Of a DNA stretch of 64,000 nt, positions 54,181 to 64,000 are shown in pieces (the stretch's first letter is position 1; every line of letters begins with the position of its first letter). The DNA comes from Vigna angularis. Lineage: Eukaryota; Streptophyta; Magnoliopsida; Fabales; Fabaceae. Below the pieces are notes generated by a model. It was not told where the DNA came from, ran no database searches, and worked only from the letters and a program-made list of their open reading frames with translations. A program made the position numbers and the translations under genes. Location of the stretch: the NCBI RefSeq assembly GCF_016808095.1, contig NC_068972.1, forward strand, positions 42,521,029 through 42,585,028. The letters are read 5' to 3'.

Positions 54181-56182
54181 CTAGTCTATTATAATGTTAG
54201 GCGTGTCGCCAGTAGCATCTCCGACAGTCTCCACGGCCGGTTTGTCCACGGCGACCACTTCATCATGCTCATTGTTGGCAACCGCCTCTTCATCCTCTTC
54301 CGCGTCCATGAAGGCATCTTCAAGAATTTCGTTAAGAGGTTTCAATTGACCCTCGTACACGTCCTTCCGGATGTCAAACTCCACTCCCTCGGTCGACACC
54401 TCGAGCAAGTGTCCGACTTGCCTCAGAGCCTTCCAGAACCCCCTGGTATGTTCAATTACTACTACTTCCTTCAATTCTTCTATCAACTCTTTGTCCTTCA
54501 TCGTTTCTTCCCGCAAGTCATCCCCCTCCTTGGTCACCGTCGCCCCTGTCTTCTTGGCCCGTTCTAGCTCGCTCGACAGTTGATCGCGCTCCTTCCTCAA
54601 AGTCAAGCCAGCCTCCCGGGCGTCGTTCAACAGCACTTCAGCCTCTCTCAAAAGTTGCTCTAACCGTTTCTGCTTTGAATCGCAAACGACATTAGCCTCA
54701 GTAAGCTCCTTCAGCTGAGTCCGCGCCTTGTCCAATTCAACCCGCAGAACACCTCTGTCGGAGGCATATGCAATATGCCAGGCTAACATCTGTGACCGAG
54801 TCGTCATTTCCAACAAGGCGTCGGCCATTTGTTGCTCAGTCATGCTCTCCACCACCCTCTTCTCCGAGTTGTCCAGATTGAGATCGACCTTATGACTCAA
54901 GGTGAAGGAGGGATCCCATACGCCGAGAGGGAGGGGACGCGCTGTCTCATCTACAGTATCCTTCCTCTTCTTTGACACAGCGCCGCTAGTGTCGACCACT
55001 TTCCCTTTCCTTTTTCGGACCAAGGGCTACTCTTCGGCGGCCATTGTCTCATCAGTCAAGACCGACATCACCACTGGACCGGTTGATTGCACTTGCGTAC
55101 GTTGTTGTCCTTGCATACGTTTGGAGGATGACCCTGGAAGGTCACCTTCAGCCCTCTCGTTGTCGATGGCTTGGAACCAATTTCGGCCACTTCCCTTTCT
55201 CCCAATTATCTCTGCGAAACAAAGGTCAACCCAAAACAATCAACAACAACAAAGCAACAGATAAAAATAACAAGCAAAGGCACATACCAAACACCCTCGA
55301 ATCAGCGTCATCGAACTCAAGGCAGTTTATAAGCTGACGGGAAGAAAAGGGGCGTGGCAACGATGTCAACACATTCAGAGCCTCTAACTCTTCAATCGTC
55401 ATCTTATCTTCGGGCCAAGAGGTGAACCTCAGCGGATCCTGCGTCCAGTACAACTGGAATTTGGGGCTCCCCTCACCATCGAAAAAATACCTCCGCCCAA
55501 CATCAGGGATCGACACTTTAAAGAATTTTTCTTTAAAGCCCCTATACGACTGCAAGTAAAGCTCTAGCAGCGCATTACCCGGCTCAGAAATTAACGATAC
55601 CCACCCCTTCTTCGCGATCGGTCGACATATAAAAAAGTACAAAAACAATCCTACAGTCGGCCTAATTCCTAACGCCCGACATAACACGGCAAACGCCTGC
55701 ACATACCCCCAACTGTTGGGATGCAGTTGACTGGGCGCGACATTTAGGATCCGTAACACATCCATTTGGAAGGTTGTGAAAGGTAATCTCAGGTACAAGT
55801 CATAAAACGGGGAAGCATAACAATAAAAGAAGTCACTGGAAGCACCCTCCCTACCATGGCACACCCTTTCATCTTCCCGACAGGCTACTAATCTCACACA
55901 TGTTTGGTACCCTAGGGTTCTCAAAATACAGCTATTCTCAATCCAATTTGTTAGCACTGCCCTACTCCTAAACAAACTCCTAAGCTCTTTCACTTCACGC
56001 GCCGCCCAGACGTAACCATCATCGCAAACCGAAGATGTTACACACTCCTCTGGACCGTCACCACACACGTTCCCATACACAAACGCATCATCACCGCAAG
56101 GCACGGTGGTGATATCAGGGCGTTCCGCCACTGACGACGGCCCCAGTATATCGTTACCGGCGTTATCCCCCTTTTCTTCCAT
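54181..56182 (-). pseudogene. Antisense additional ORF (aORF) of Tat2, two exons, one stop
   Basis: The minus-strand start is likely the ATG at 56180-56182 (MEEKGDNAGND). Exon 1 runs to 55288. A 76-bp intron, 55212-55287 (GTATGT...CGCAG), keeps frame, and exon 2 runs from 55211 to 54181 with a single TAG at 55027-55029. Exon 1 contains FYDLYLRLPFTTFQMDVLRI, LNVAPSQLHPNSWGYVQAF and RPTVGLFLYFFICRP. These resemble the plant domain called putative gypsy type transposon, found in extra ORFs of Tat elements. Exon 2 has a basic KRKGKVVDTSG tract, a long coiled coil (about 54540-54760) and an acidic C-terminus. Its function is unknown; a DNA- or chromatin-associated role is speculation. Confidence 0.75.
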
Positions 56183-56565
56183 TATCAGCAATAAACGCAC
56201 TAAGACGAAGGAAGGGTTAAGGGTTACCTGGCAAAATTCTTGTGGCAGCGTAAGCGGTGGCGTTGCAGAGAGGATTTCACTCACAGCACACAATACCAAC
56301 TTCTATTCTTCAGCAAAAGTGAAAAGCCTCTTTCTGATTCGTGTTGAAGAAGGAAGGAAGGTTAACCGTCATGCACCGTAGGATCAATTTTAATCCAACG
56401 ACTGCCTTTTCATGTCTCTTCGCTTCCCCAAAAAAGCGGGAAAACCCTAAAAATTCTAACATCAAAACGGTGCGTATCATTTCCCCCATTAAATCACCAC
56501 TCATCGTCCTTTTGTAAACTCGCAAGCAAATACTGCGCTCGTTTACTCGGACTCGGGGGGCATGT

Positions 56566-57244
56566 ACCGTAGTATACCTGATTCCACCAACGGTCGACAA
56601 ATAACCCGGGCGACCGTTTGCCGACCCTTCTCACGATCGTAATGTCACGATCGTAGGTATGTCGAATGCTTTCTAACATCATAGCGTTTACATGTGATGT
56701 CGACCACTTGGCGATCGACAACTAGGGATGTCGCAACATATAGCGCTCGCACAACAACTCGCATGTTTGCGTCGATACACAAGACGATCGACATATATTG
56801 AGCGATGTCTACATTAGCGGTTAAGAATAAACAATTATGAATATTAGTCAATGCCATGAATCACGGGAATAACTGACCCAGTATCAGACACGATCTAACA
56901 ATTACAACTCCCAGGTAGTCAACTTTGGTAACTGACCGGATTTTCAGGTAAACGATTTATTTTATAATTTTAAATATGAAGATCAGACCAGAAAAAAGGT
57001 ACGTTTTTCCCTTTAGAGAAATGAAGAGAGAGAAATTATTCTTCTTCTTGATCACTTTGAACTGAAAAGATTGAGGACATCCCTTTTCTGACTTGAGCGT
57101 CGGAGTGCCTTTGCAGGTACCCAGCCCATTTTCCCCTCAGAGAGCATAACCCAGGAAGAGAGATATCACAGCAACGACATCACAGGAAGGAGCAGTTGAG
57201 ATTTGTTAGGTTCGTATCTCGGTTTCCACATCCATACTGAAACA
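56566..57244 (+). repeat. 3' LTR of Tat2 (LTR c)
   Basis: It begins TGTACCGTAGTATACC and ends CATACTGAAACA, followed by ACACC, and is the only one of the three LTRs with both ends complete. The preceding sequence CTCGGACTCGGGGGGCA is a likely polypurine tract. Confidence 0.93.
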
Positions 57245-57325
57245 ACACCCAATTCGGATACGGCAGTTTCTTGATTACTTATTGATCCTTCAACCCCCAC
57301 TTCGAAACGACAAGTCAGACCAATT

Positions 57326-57648
57326 TGTTAAGTTCCTGGGTTTGGAACCTAACAAGAACTCAATCAAAAGATGGAGACAGAAAGAAAGAATGGGTTTCTT
57401 GTATTATTCACAGTAAAAGAGACCTCTTTACAAGAATGAGTTGGGAGCATAACCTCCCTGGCTGAGGGCATATGCATATCCCTCTCTACAAGCTAAAATG
57501 CTTGACTTTACACAAAGTATATTCGATACCCCTACAGATTTACAAGAGTTCTATTTATAGCAGCTCTGACCCGCTCATCCCTTTACAACCGACACCCCCA
57601 TACCCTTAACTTATAAACCCATCTATTCTATCATCCTATATCCTAACA
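57326..57648 (-). repeat. 5' LTR of the gag-only element
   Basis: 323 bp. On the minus strand it runs from TGTTAGGATATAGG at 57648 to AACTTAACA at 57326. It is followed in element orientation by AATTGGTCTGACTTGTCG, the presumed primer-binding region, and then the Tat insertion site. Confidence 0.92.
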
Positions 57649-57653
57649 GAAGT

Positions 57654-58145
57654 CAATTTCTTTTCGTTCAAATTAAGGATTAGGAGATGCATGATATGAT
57701 TACTATTATCAACAAATCGAAGATGTTCCTTCAAAAAACAAACTATTATTTTGGACAAAGGAAAATTTAGTATGATTGATAAGGCAAAAAAAACTCAATA
57801 AATAATATACAGAGTAGATCTAAACAACCAAGGCCATGTAAACATCACCATACTTCATGAATATCCAACAAAGAAACCCTCTAAATCTAATCTGTAATGA
57901 TATGAAAAATCAGTTTACACAAAGAAAAGATAGTTTCTAGAAAGAGTTGATAATTATTAAAATTTTCTATTGTTATAAATAAAAACAAGCATTACAAGAA
58001 GTCGTGAGAGATTTGAGGTCATCAATCGTGATGACTTATGCTTTATGTTGCAAAACAAATAAAGAATGTGTAAAATAAACAAATAAAGCATTCATATATG
58101 CAAGTAAATAGTGGCATAAGAAACTAAAAATCAGAGATACTTTAC
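57654..58145. other. AT-rich spacer
   Basis: No gene or repeat recognised. Sequence next to the ABC1-like exon should be intron, but no following exon is found here. Confidence 0.4.
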
Positions 58146-58387
58146 AAGAAGCATTTTCAGAAAAGCGTGAGTCCCAATATGAGCAAGAGAAGATTTAAGC
58201 CGTTTATGTCCTTGAAGATCATCAACATAATAGGCGACACTCTCACCCTTCTCATATGTTTCCACCAAAACAGCGGGGTGCACTAGTGGATAGACAGGCT
58301 TAGGGAAAGAAACATCCTTCCATCCATGGAAATTATACATATTCTTAGATGATGTCAATATCCGTGGACGATATCGACATTCATTTT
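58146..58387 (-). pseudogene. Single exon of an ABC1/UbiB-type (aarF-domain) kinase gene
   Basis: A minus-strand exon bounded by a GCCCTTCAG acceptor (58388-58396) and a GTAAAG donor (58145 downward) encodes ENECRYRPRILTSSKNMYNF, HGWKDVSFPKPVYPLVHPAV and LVETYEKGESVAYYVDDL. It ends ALAHIGTHAFLKMLL-like (here SSLAHIGTHAFLKMLL). This matches the central part of ABC1-family atypical kinases, which act in mitochondria or plastids in quinone or lipid metabolism. The catalytic HADMHPGN segment should be in the next exon, but no such exon is found in the 490 bp up to the neighbouring element, nor are upstream exons recognised. It is probably a gene fragment, or the gene has very long introns. Confidence 0.75.
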
Positions 58388-58475
58388 CTGAAGGGCAAAA
58401 GAAGAATGGGGAGGTGCAGGGAGCAGTGTGTGATGGAGAGAGTAACTCTCTTCACTTTAGGATGAAAGGTAATTA

Positions 58476-58740
58476 TGTTGAACACAAAAATGTACTGTAC
58501 TTTAAAGATATATGTTGAAGGAATGTGTTACTGAATACAAAATGATAGGTTGACTTTATAGTTTATACAAATAAAATAATAACCACATCTACGATTTACA
58601 TGCTCAAGAATATGGGTGGTTAGATAAAATCATCTAATCCTTAATTATCTGCATGTTCCTAAGAAATAGGACTACAACTAATAAATTATTTGATTAACAG
58701 AAAAATAACAAAGTAAAAGCAACTACTATCTTTCCTAACA
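58476..58740 (-). repeat. 3' LTR of the copia element
   Basis: 265 bp, on the plus strand TGTTGAACACAAAA to TTTCCTAACA. It differs from the other LTR at many positions, consistent with age. Confidence 0.88.
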
Positions 58741-58999
58741 GCCAACATTCTTTTTCTTAAACCATAATGTTATAGTATTTAGTTAGTTCTGAAGCCTCAA
58801 TCATGTCCAATATGCTACGTAGCCTTAAGAATTGCTCCAATTTAAGAGGCTTGATCATTATGTCTGCAACTTGAATTTGTTAATTACAATAGCTCGACTT
58901 GACCACTCCATCCTTTACGAAGTCTTTCAAAAACTGAAATATTTTATGTCAATATGTTTGTTTTCCCATGAAACACTAGATTCTTGGGTAATTTTACTG

Positions 59000-59570
59000 T
59001 TGAATTGTTGTTGCACAAAATCAAAGTGCTCTTACGCTTTGTAAGGCTAAGCTTTTCCAATACTATTGTAATCCAAATACATTAAAAAGCACAAAATGAA
59101 GCTACTATGTACTCAGCCTTGGTAGCAGATAATGTCACTATAGATTGTTTCTTTGAAGACCATGAAATTGTTCGGAACCAAGTAAAAACACCAAGCCAAA
59201 AGTGCTTCTTCGATCATTTAGATCTCTGGCAAAGTCACTGCTAGAGTATGTCATAATATATGTACTCCCCATTTCTTGTAAAAAAGGTCTAGTTTAGTTG
59301 TTCCTTTCAAGTACCTTAATATACGTTTTGCTGCAAGCCAATAAGACCCAATAGGACAAGATATGAATATGCTAATTGATCTTACTCCATACATAAGATC
59401 AAGATGAGTTGCAGTCACATATATAAGGTTGCCAACTAATTACTTGAACATGGTTGAATCAACTTTGGTTCATGCATAATCTTTTGAAAGTTTTGTGCCC
59501 GGGATAATGGAATTTTTCACTACATTACTATTCTCCATCCCAAACCTTGCTAGAACCTCTCGAACATATT
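59000..59570 (-). pseudogene. Copia RNase H and end of RT, degraded
   Basis: Minus-strand frames give KKQSIVTLSATKAEYIVASF (about 59100-59160), the RNase H signature of copia elements, among stops. Confidence 0.65.
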
Positions 59571-59967
59571 TTCTTTAACATATAAAAATTTCATTTGGAC
59601 TCTGCATAACTTCTATTCCAAGAAAATACATCATCCTTCCTAAATCGAACATATCAAACTCTGATATAATTAAGCTTCTAAACTCATCACACATGCTCCA
59701 ATCATTTCCAGTATATATCAAGTCATCAACATAAAGACTTACAAATAAAAGTTGACCTCCCTCCTTTGACTTTGTAAACCGTGTATGTTCACAAAAACAC
59801 ATTTCAAAGCCTTTACGAACAAAATAAGCATTTATCTTGTTGTACCATGCTCTTATTGTCTGTTTAAGACCGTACAAAGCTTTTCTTAATTTGTAAACTA
59901 TGTCTTCTTCACCCTTTTTCACAAAACTAGTAGGTTGTTGCACATAAATATCATCTTTGAAAAACAC
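59571..59967 (-). pseudogene. Copia reverse transcriptase
   Basis: It encodes VYKLRKALYGLKQTIRAWYN, then LLFVSLYVDDLIYTGND with an intact YVDD active site, and MYFLGIEVMQSPNEIFIC. The upstream part of RT (60000-60590) is broken by stops and frameshifts. Confidence 0.85.
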
Positions 59968-60593
59968 TCTTCACGTCTAATTGAAAAACATTCCAATATT
60001 GAGTTGCCATAGTAAGTATAACACAAATAATATCAAGCATGGCCACAAGAGCAAACACCTATGTGCAGTCAACTCCATATTGTTGAGTATATCCTTTCGC
60101 CACTAACATTGCTTTGAATTTGTCTATTTCTCCATTCTCGTTAAGTTTGGTCTTGAAAATCCAATTAACTTCAATGGGCTTTACTTCACTTGGCAAGTCA
60201 GTCAACTCCCAAGTCTTATTTTTTTTCTATTGACTCCATCTCTTTCATCATTGCATCCCCCCTTTTCTTGCTCTTAGCAACCTCCTCAAATGAAAAGTGG
60301 ATCATCCTTGATTACCATCATCATTGCATTCAAACCATCTTCATCTGACAAGCCTTCTCCATTTTCATAATTAGTCATTCAAATTTACTCTCCTCTATTT
60401 CTTCTAACCCTCCTTTCAACTAGAAACTCATGCATATTATTATGCAGTTCATTAATAGGAGCAGCAGTACCCATGGAGTTGGAAACATCAATATTTTTTT
60501 TTCTTCATGCTCCTCAGTCTCACTTTCATATTCCTCATCTTCTCCCCAGTGTAAAATATCCTACTTGCATTATTCTTCATTCTTCTCCCAATT

Positions 60594-61376
60594 CTAACTC
60601 TTTTGTTCTTCAAATACTACATCTTTGCTTACAATGACTTTCTTGGAGATTGGATCAAACAAGCGATAAGCCTTTGATTCATCGGTCATTCCCAACAGGA
60701 TACACTTCTTGCTTTTGTCGTCAAACTTGCTCCTTTGTTGATCCAGTATATGAACATGAGTTATGCATCCAAAGACCCCCCGAAAATAGTCCATTGTGGG
60801 TTTCACTCCGCTATATGCTTCTTCTGGAGTTTTATTTTGCACAACTACTGTAGGACACCTGTTGAGAACATACACACACCATCTTATAGCTTCGGGCCAA
60901 AATACCTTGGGAACTTGTTTCTCAACCAATATAGACCACACCATATCCATTATTGTTATGTTTTTCCTCTCAACAGCTTTGTTTTGATGAGGAGTACAAG
61001 TTGCAGTCAATTGTCTACCTATGCCTTGAGTCCTCTTATTGTTATTTGAGGTTGGTTTAATAGGCCGACATATGTCTGCATGAACAAGTTGAAGCTTGGT
61101 TGATGATCTACACAAACATTTTTTTGGCATAGAACTTCGATGTTGCTTTCCCACTAAGCAATATGTACATAGATCCTTTGGGCTCGTGATAGAGGGCAAC
61201 CCATTAACCATCTTCTTTGAGGAAAGCATCCTTAAGCCATTATAGCTTAAATGACCAAATTGATAGTGCCAAAGATGAGATTCATTCTCTAACTCCATCT
61301 GAAAACATGTAGGATTTTTCGGTATCATAGTGGCTACCAAGAAAAACATCCTATTTCCACTCATTTCAATCTCCAT
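60594..61376 (-). pseudogene. Copia integrase with deleted core
   Basis: A pre-integrase zinc region (LWHYQFGHLSYNGLRMLSSK and CTYCLVGKQHRSS) is followed by the first catalytic segment LVHADICRPIKPTSNNN. The reading then jumps to ATCTPHQNKAVERKN, which holds the catalytic Glu. The stretch carrying the second Asp is missing, so the enzyme is dead. The tail VFGCITHVHILDQQRSK is the usual copia sequence. Confidence 0.88.
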
Positions 61377-61432
61377 TTTGAATGATAAACTTTACACTTC
61401 CCATTTTGAATCCAAATAGCTTGGCCTTTTCC

Positions 61433-61741
61433 TTAAAGTTGTCCTATACTTAATAGATTATTCTTGAGTTTATGAATGTAATAAACATATGAAATTACAT
61501 GAGTAACTACATCAACATTCAAATGAACATTTCCTTTCCGCATTACAACCATTCTAGTATTATTGCCAAGCTTTACAATATGCCTAAAGCTCTCATCCAT
61601 CTTTGAGAACCACTTCATGTTTCCACTTATATGGTTATTGCACCCTAAGTCAAGAAACAATTCATCTTCTTTCGTGCCTTGTTTGAGATCAACATAGGTC
61701 ATTAGCAAGAGCTCATCTTCTTCCTCCACTTCATCCTCCAC
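61433..61741 (-). pseudogene. Copia protease
   Basis: It contains DELFLDLGCNNHISGNMKWF, the degraded form of the copia protease active site (normally D-S-G-C), followed by VKLGNNTRMVVMRKGNV. The active-site Ser-type position is Leu here. Confidence 0.75.
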
Positions 61742-61762
61742 CTCAGCATAATTTACTATTTT

Positions 61763-62491
61763 CTACGAGTCAGGACATTCGTATTGAAAATGTTTGAATT
61801 TATGAGATTTAAAACACTTAATTTCATATTTGTTTAAGGGTTGTCTTTCTCTTCCTCTGCCTTGTCCACCTTTGAAGAAGACTCTCCCTTTCCCTCTTCC
61901 TCTTCCTCCTCTATCATTATTAGTAATTTGTAGCATTTGTTCTTCTTCTCCATGACAGTTCATTCTTTGCTCATGAACAAGAAGATTGCTCTACAACTTG
62001 TCAATTGTCATGGTCTCCAAGTTGTTGAATTCCTCAATTGATCACACGACATAATTAAATTTAGAAACCATGGACCTCAAGATTTTTGCAATGATGACAT
62101 TCTCACACATACTCTCACCACAAGCCTTCATACTTTTAGCAATTTTTTAAGTACGAGCAAAATAGGAATTAACCGTTTCTCCTTCCTTCATCCTCAAAAC
62201 TTCAAAATCTCTACGCAAGGCTTACAATTGCACTTTCTTCACCCTTATAAAACCTTGAAATTTTTTATTCATTGAATCCCAAATGTTTTTGGATGTGTCG
62301 TCACTAAGGATTGTGTCCAAAATTTCACGATTAATAGCTTGATGAAGATAATTTTTTATCTTTAAGTCTTTCAATTTATGCTTCTCCATTAATTTAAGTT
62401 CTACCTCTGAAGATGCTGCTACATCTACTACTATTGAGATCCCTTTCTCTACAAGATTCCAATACTTTTTGGAACGAAGAAAGTTTTCCAT
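61763..62491 (-). pseudogene. Copia gag with zinc-knuckle remnant
   Basis: The capsid part (62222-62491) includes LRSKKYWNLVEKGI, INREILDTILSDDTSKNIWD and MNKKFQG. The nucleocapsid part (61763-61963) has a basic Gly-rich stretch and CFKSHKFKHFQYEC, a zinc knuckle missing its second Cys. The two parts are separated by stops. Confidence 0.8.
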
Positions 62492-62691
62492 TAATTTTGC
62501 CTAATAGTCATAGTGGCCATCAAATTTCGAAACTGCGGGTTGCACATACTTATTGTTACTACTTTCTGCCATTTCTTTTCTCACACTCTCTTTGAAAGAA
62601 ATATGCAGTTTCTTTCCACACACTTACAATTGTTTCTCTCACATTCAATTATATCTAGGATAAGCCTATGTGAAGGAGTTTTGATACCAAT

Positions 62692-62953
62692 TGTTGAACA
62701 CAAAACAATACTTTAAAGATATATCCTTAAGAAATGTGTCATTGAATACAAAATGATAGGTTGACTTTATAGTCATATAAATAAAACGATAACCATATCC
62801 ACAATTTACATGCTCAACAATGTGGGTGGGTAAATAAAATCATCTAATCCTTATATGCATATTCCTAAGAAATAGAACTACAACTAATAAATTATTTGAC
62901 TGAATTGAAACAGAAAAATAACAAAGTAAAAGCAACAACTATATTTCCTAAGA
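62692..62953 (-). repeat. 5' LTR of the copia element
   Basis: About 262 bp, plus-strand TGTTGAACACAAAA to TTTCCTAAGA, paired with 58476-58740. The right border is placed by alignment. Confidence 0.85.
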
Positions 62954-64000
62954 ATCAACAAATTACTTATGAGGCAGACCAAGGAGATAAAGGGGAGATG
63001 GAGAGAGGGGGAAGGCTTGGAATGGTATAGCCAACAAATTACTTATATTGAGACTTACATAAATTTGAAAGTCATTCTTTTCTATAACAAAAAAATTAAA
63101 TTTATATAACATTTAGATGACATCATTCATAAGACTTAATTTTAATATTCATGAGTGCAAAAGAAAAATGTACGAGTGAAAAATACCCTTGGACATTTTC
63201 TTTTTCTCTGTTTTAAAAAGATAATGCAAACATCCCACCAACTACCACCCAAGTATTTGGTCTACCACCACATCCTTTACCTACCAAAGCCACCAACTGC
63301 AGCAGTAACTGTCTATATTAAAAAGTGAGAAGGAATATGGAAATTAATAGCAAATAAGCACAAAGAAAATGCGAGTTTATTACGGTAATTTATATAAGTG
63401 TTAAATGTAATTTTAGTATTTTGATGTAAAATTAAAAATATTTTTAAATTTTTTTTTGATATATTTTAATTTTTAAAAATAAATTAATATAATTTTTTTA
63501 AATTTAATTATGTTAAATTTTTTTAACATATAAAAAATTCAATATAATTAAAGTAAAATAATTATATTTATTTATTTTCAAAATTTGATAATTAAAATAT
63601 ATGAAAATTTCATAAAAATGAATTTCAGTTTTTCATAAAAATTTAAGAATTAAAAATATACTTAATCATTATATAATTTGGGTTGAAATGTGATTTGAAA
63701 TTTTAAAATTAAAATCTATAAGTTAAATTAATATATAAAACCCTCTAGTTTTGCCAACATTTATTTTCTTATTTGGATTTCATAGTGTTATAAACTGCAA
63801 GTGTTTGTATATTTGTAAAATTGAAGCTACTGACTCAACAAGCTTTTTTCATAATTGTAAGTTTGCTCTGTTTCAAATATTCTTTTAATAATTGGATATA
63901 TTTTAAAATATATTATAAGATGAATAGTAGAACATACAATATAAAAATATAATAATTTAAGGAAAACAAATGTAATTTAAAGCATTGATCTATAACTAAA
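62954..64000. other. AT-rich flank with no recognised gene
   Basis: The first 90 bp repeat the phrase CAACAAATTACTTAT twice. A more GC-balanced part at 63180-63320 (CCACCAACTACCACCCAAG) could be promoter or UTR of a gene beyond the window. From 63390 on it is extremely AT-rich. Confidence 0.4.

Larger units (their letters stand above)
47067..57244 (+). mobile_element. Tat-lineage Ty3/gypsy element (Tat2) with three LTRs
   Basis: The unit is LTR-LTR-internal-LTR and is flanked by one ACACC duplication (47062-47066 and 57245-57249). The interior holds a primer-binding site, gag, protease, RT, RNase H, an extra RNase H-like domain (the mark of Tat/Ogre-type elements), integrase, a tandem repeat and an antisense extra ORF. 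A few stops and frameshifts interrupt the coding, but most motifs are intact, so it was active not long ago. Confidence 0.93.
45411..57648 (-). mobile_element. Gag-only (non-autonomous) LTR element, minus strand, host of the Tat insertion
   Basis: LTRs at 45411-45725 and 57326-57648 start TGTTAGGATATAGGATGATA on the minus strand and are flanked by a perfect GAAGT duplication (45406-45410 and 57649-57653). After removal of the nested Tat element (47067-57244 plus one ACACC) the interior is only about 1.4 kb and codes for a gag and a short tail resembling the end of gypsy pol (GSNLEDKVVLQRV). RT and integrase are absent, so it would depend on another element. The 5' LTR is at the high-coordinate side. 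Confidence 0.9.
58476..62953 (-). mobile_element. Decayed Ty1/copia element, minus strand
   Basis: LTRs lie at 58476-58740 and 62692-62953. A primer-binding site TTGGTATCAAAACTCC (62676-62691) follows the 5' LTR on the minus strand. Domain order along the minus strand is gag, zinc knuckle, protease, integrase, RT and RNase H, the copia order. Stops, frameshifts and an integrase deletion inactivate it. No target duplication is visible, so it is old. Confidence 0.9.

Overview
The window is nuclear DNA from a flowering plant. It has intron-split genes with GT/AG junctions, long AT-rich spacers and many nested LTR retrotransposons. The element families and some dispersed repeats (29.55-29.88 kb, and the ATCGATTAC palindromes at 37-41 kb) suggest a legume, probably a phaseoloid such as Vigna or Phaseolus. 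That placement is inference from remembered repeat types. There is no bacterial-style operon, CRISPR array or convincing tRNA/rRNA gene.

Host genes. (1) A complete seven-exon snurportin-1 gene (9514-20724, +, about 428 aa); its sixth intron holds a whole 5.7 kb Ty3/gypsy chromovirus. (2) The 3' end of a CBS-domain, SnRK1-gamma-like gene (26371-27465, +), fused to the middle of a broken Tat-type retrotransposon and missing its 5' exons. (3) A COMM-domain (COMMD9-like) gene on the minus strand (31094-36996), whose first coding exon is split by a 4.66 kb non-autonomous LTR element. (4) A small intact two-exon organellar ribosomal protein S17 gene (42874-43290, +). (5) One isolated exon of an ABC1/UbiB-type kinase (58146-58387, -). 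Two further exon-like minus-strand segments (21747-21876, 27984-28065) are unidentified.

Mobile DNA. 0.6-8.5 kb: three related long LTR-like units that start TGTAAC(A)(C/T)CCC and carry internal tandem arrays. 8.5-9.1 kb: an 8-bp AT microsatellite. 13.67-19.34 kb: a chromovirus with matching CAAAG target duplications, itself hit by a 772-bp solo LTR with GGTGT duplications and by a second insertion of unknown type. 22.85-26.37 kb: the 5' half of a Tat-lineage element. 30 kb: a chromodomain remnant. 32.18-36.83 kb: the element inside the COMMD gene. 37-41.6 kb: a region built of inverted repeats and tandem foldback modules. 45.41-57.65 kb: a gag-only minus-strand LTR element (TSD GAAGT) that has received a 10.2 kb Tat element (TSD ACACC). 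58.48-62.95 kb: a decayed Ty1/copia element on the minus strand.

The observations most worth a second look are: the Tat element at 47-57 kb, which has two LTRs in tandem at its left end inside one pair of target duplications; an antisense, apparently spliced extra ORF in the same element; hairpin repeats with paired compensatory changes at 0.8-1.25 kb and 40 kb; CGAACG-containing short repeats shared by otherwise different element families; and two host genes broken by element insertion or recombination. All calls come from reading the sequence; no database search was run.
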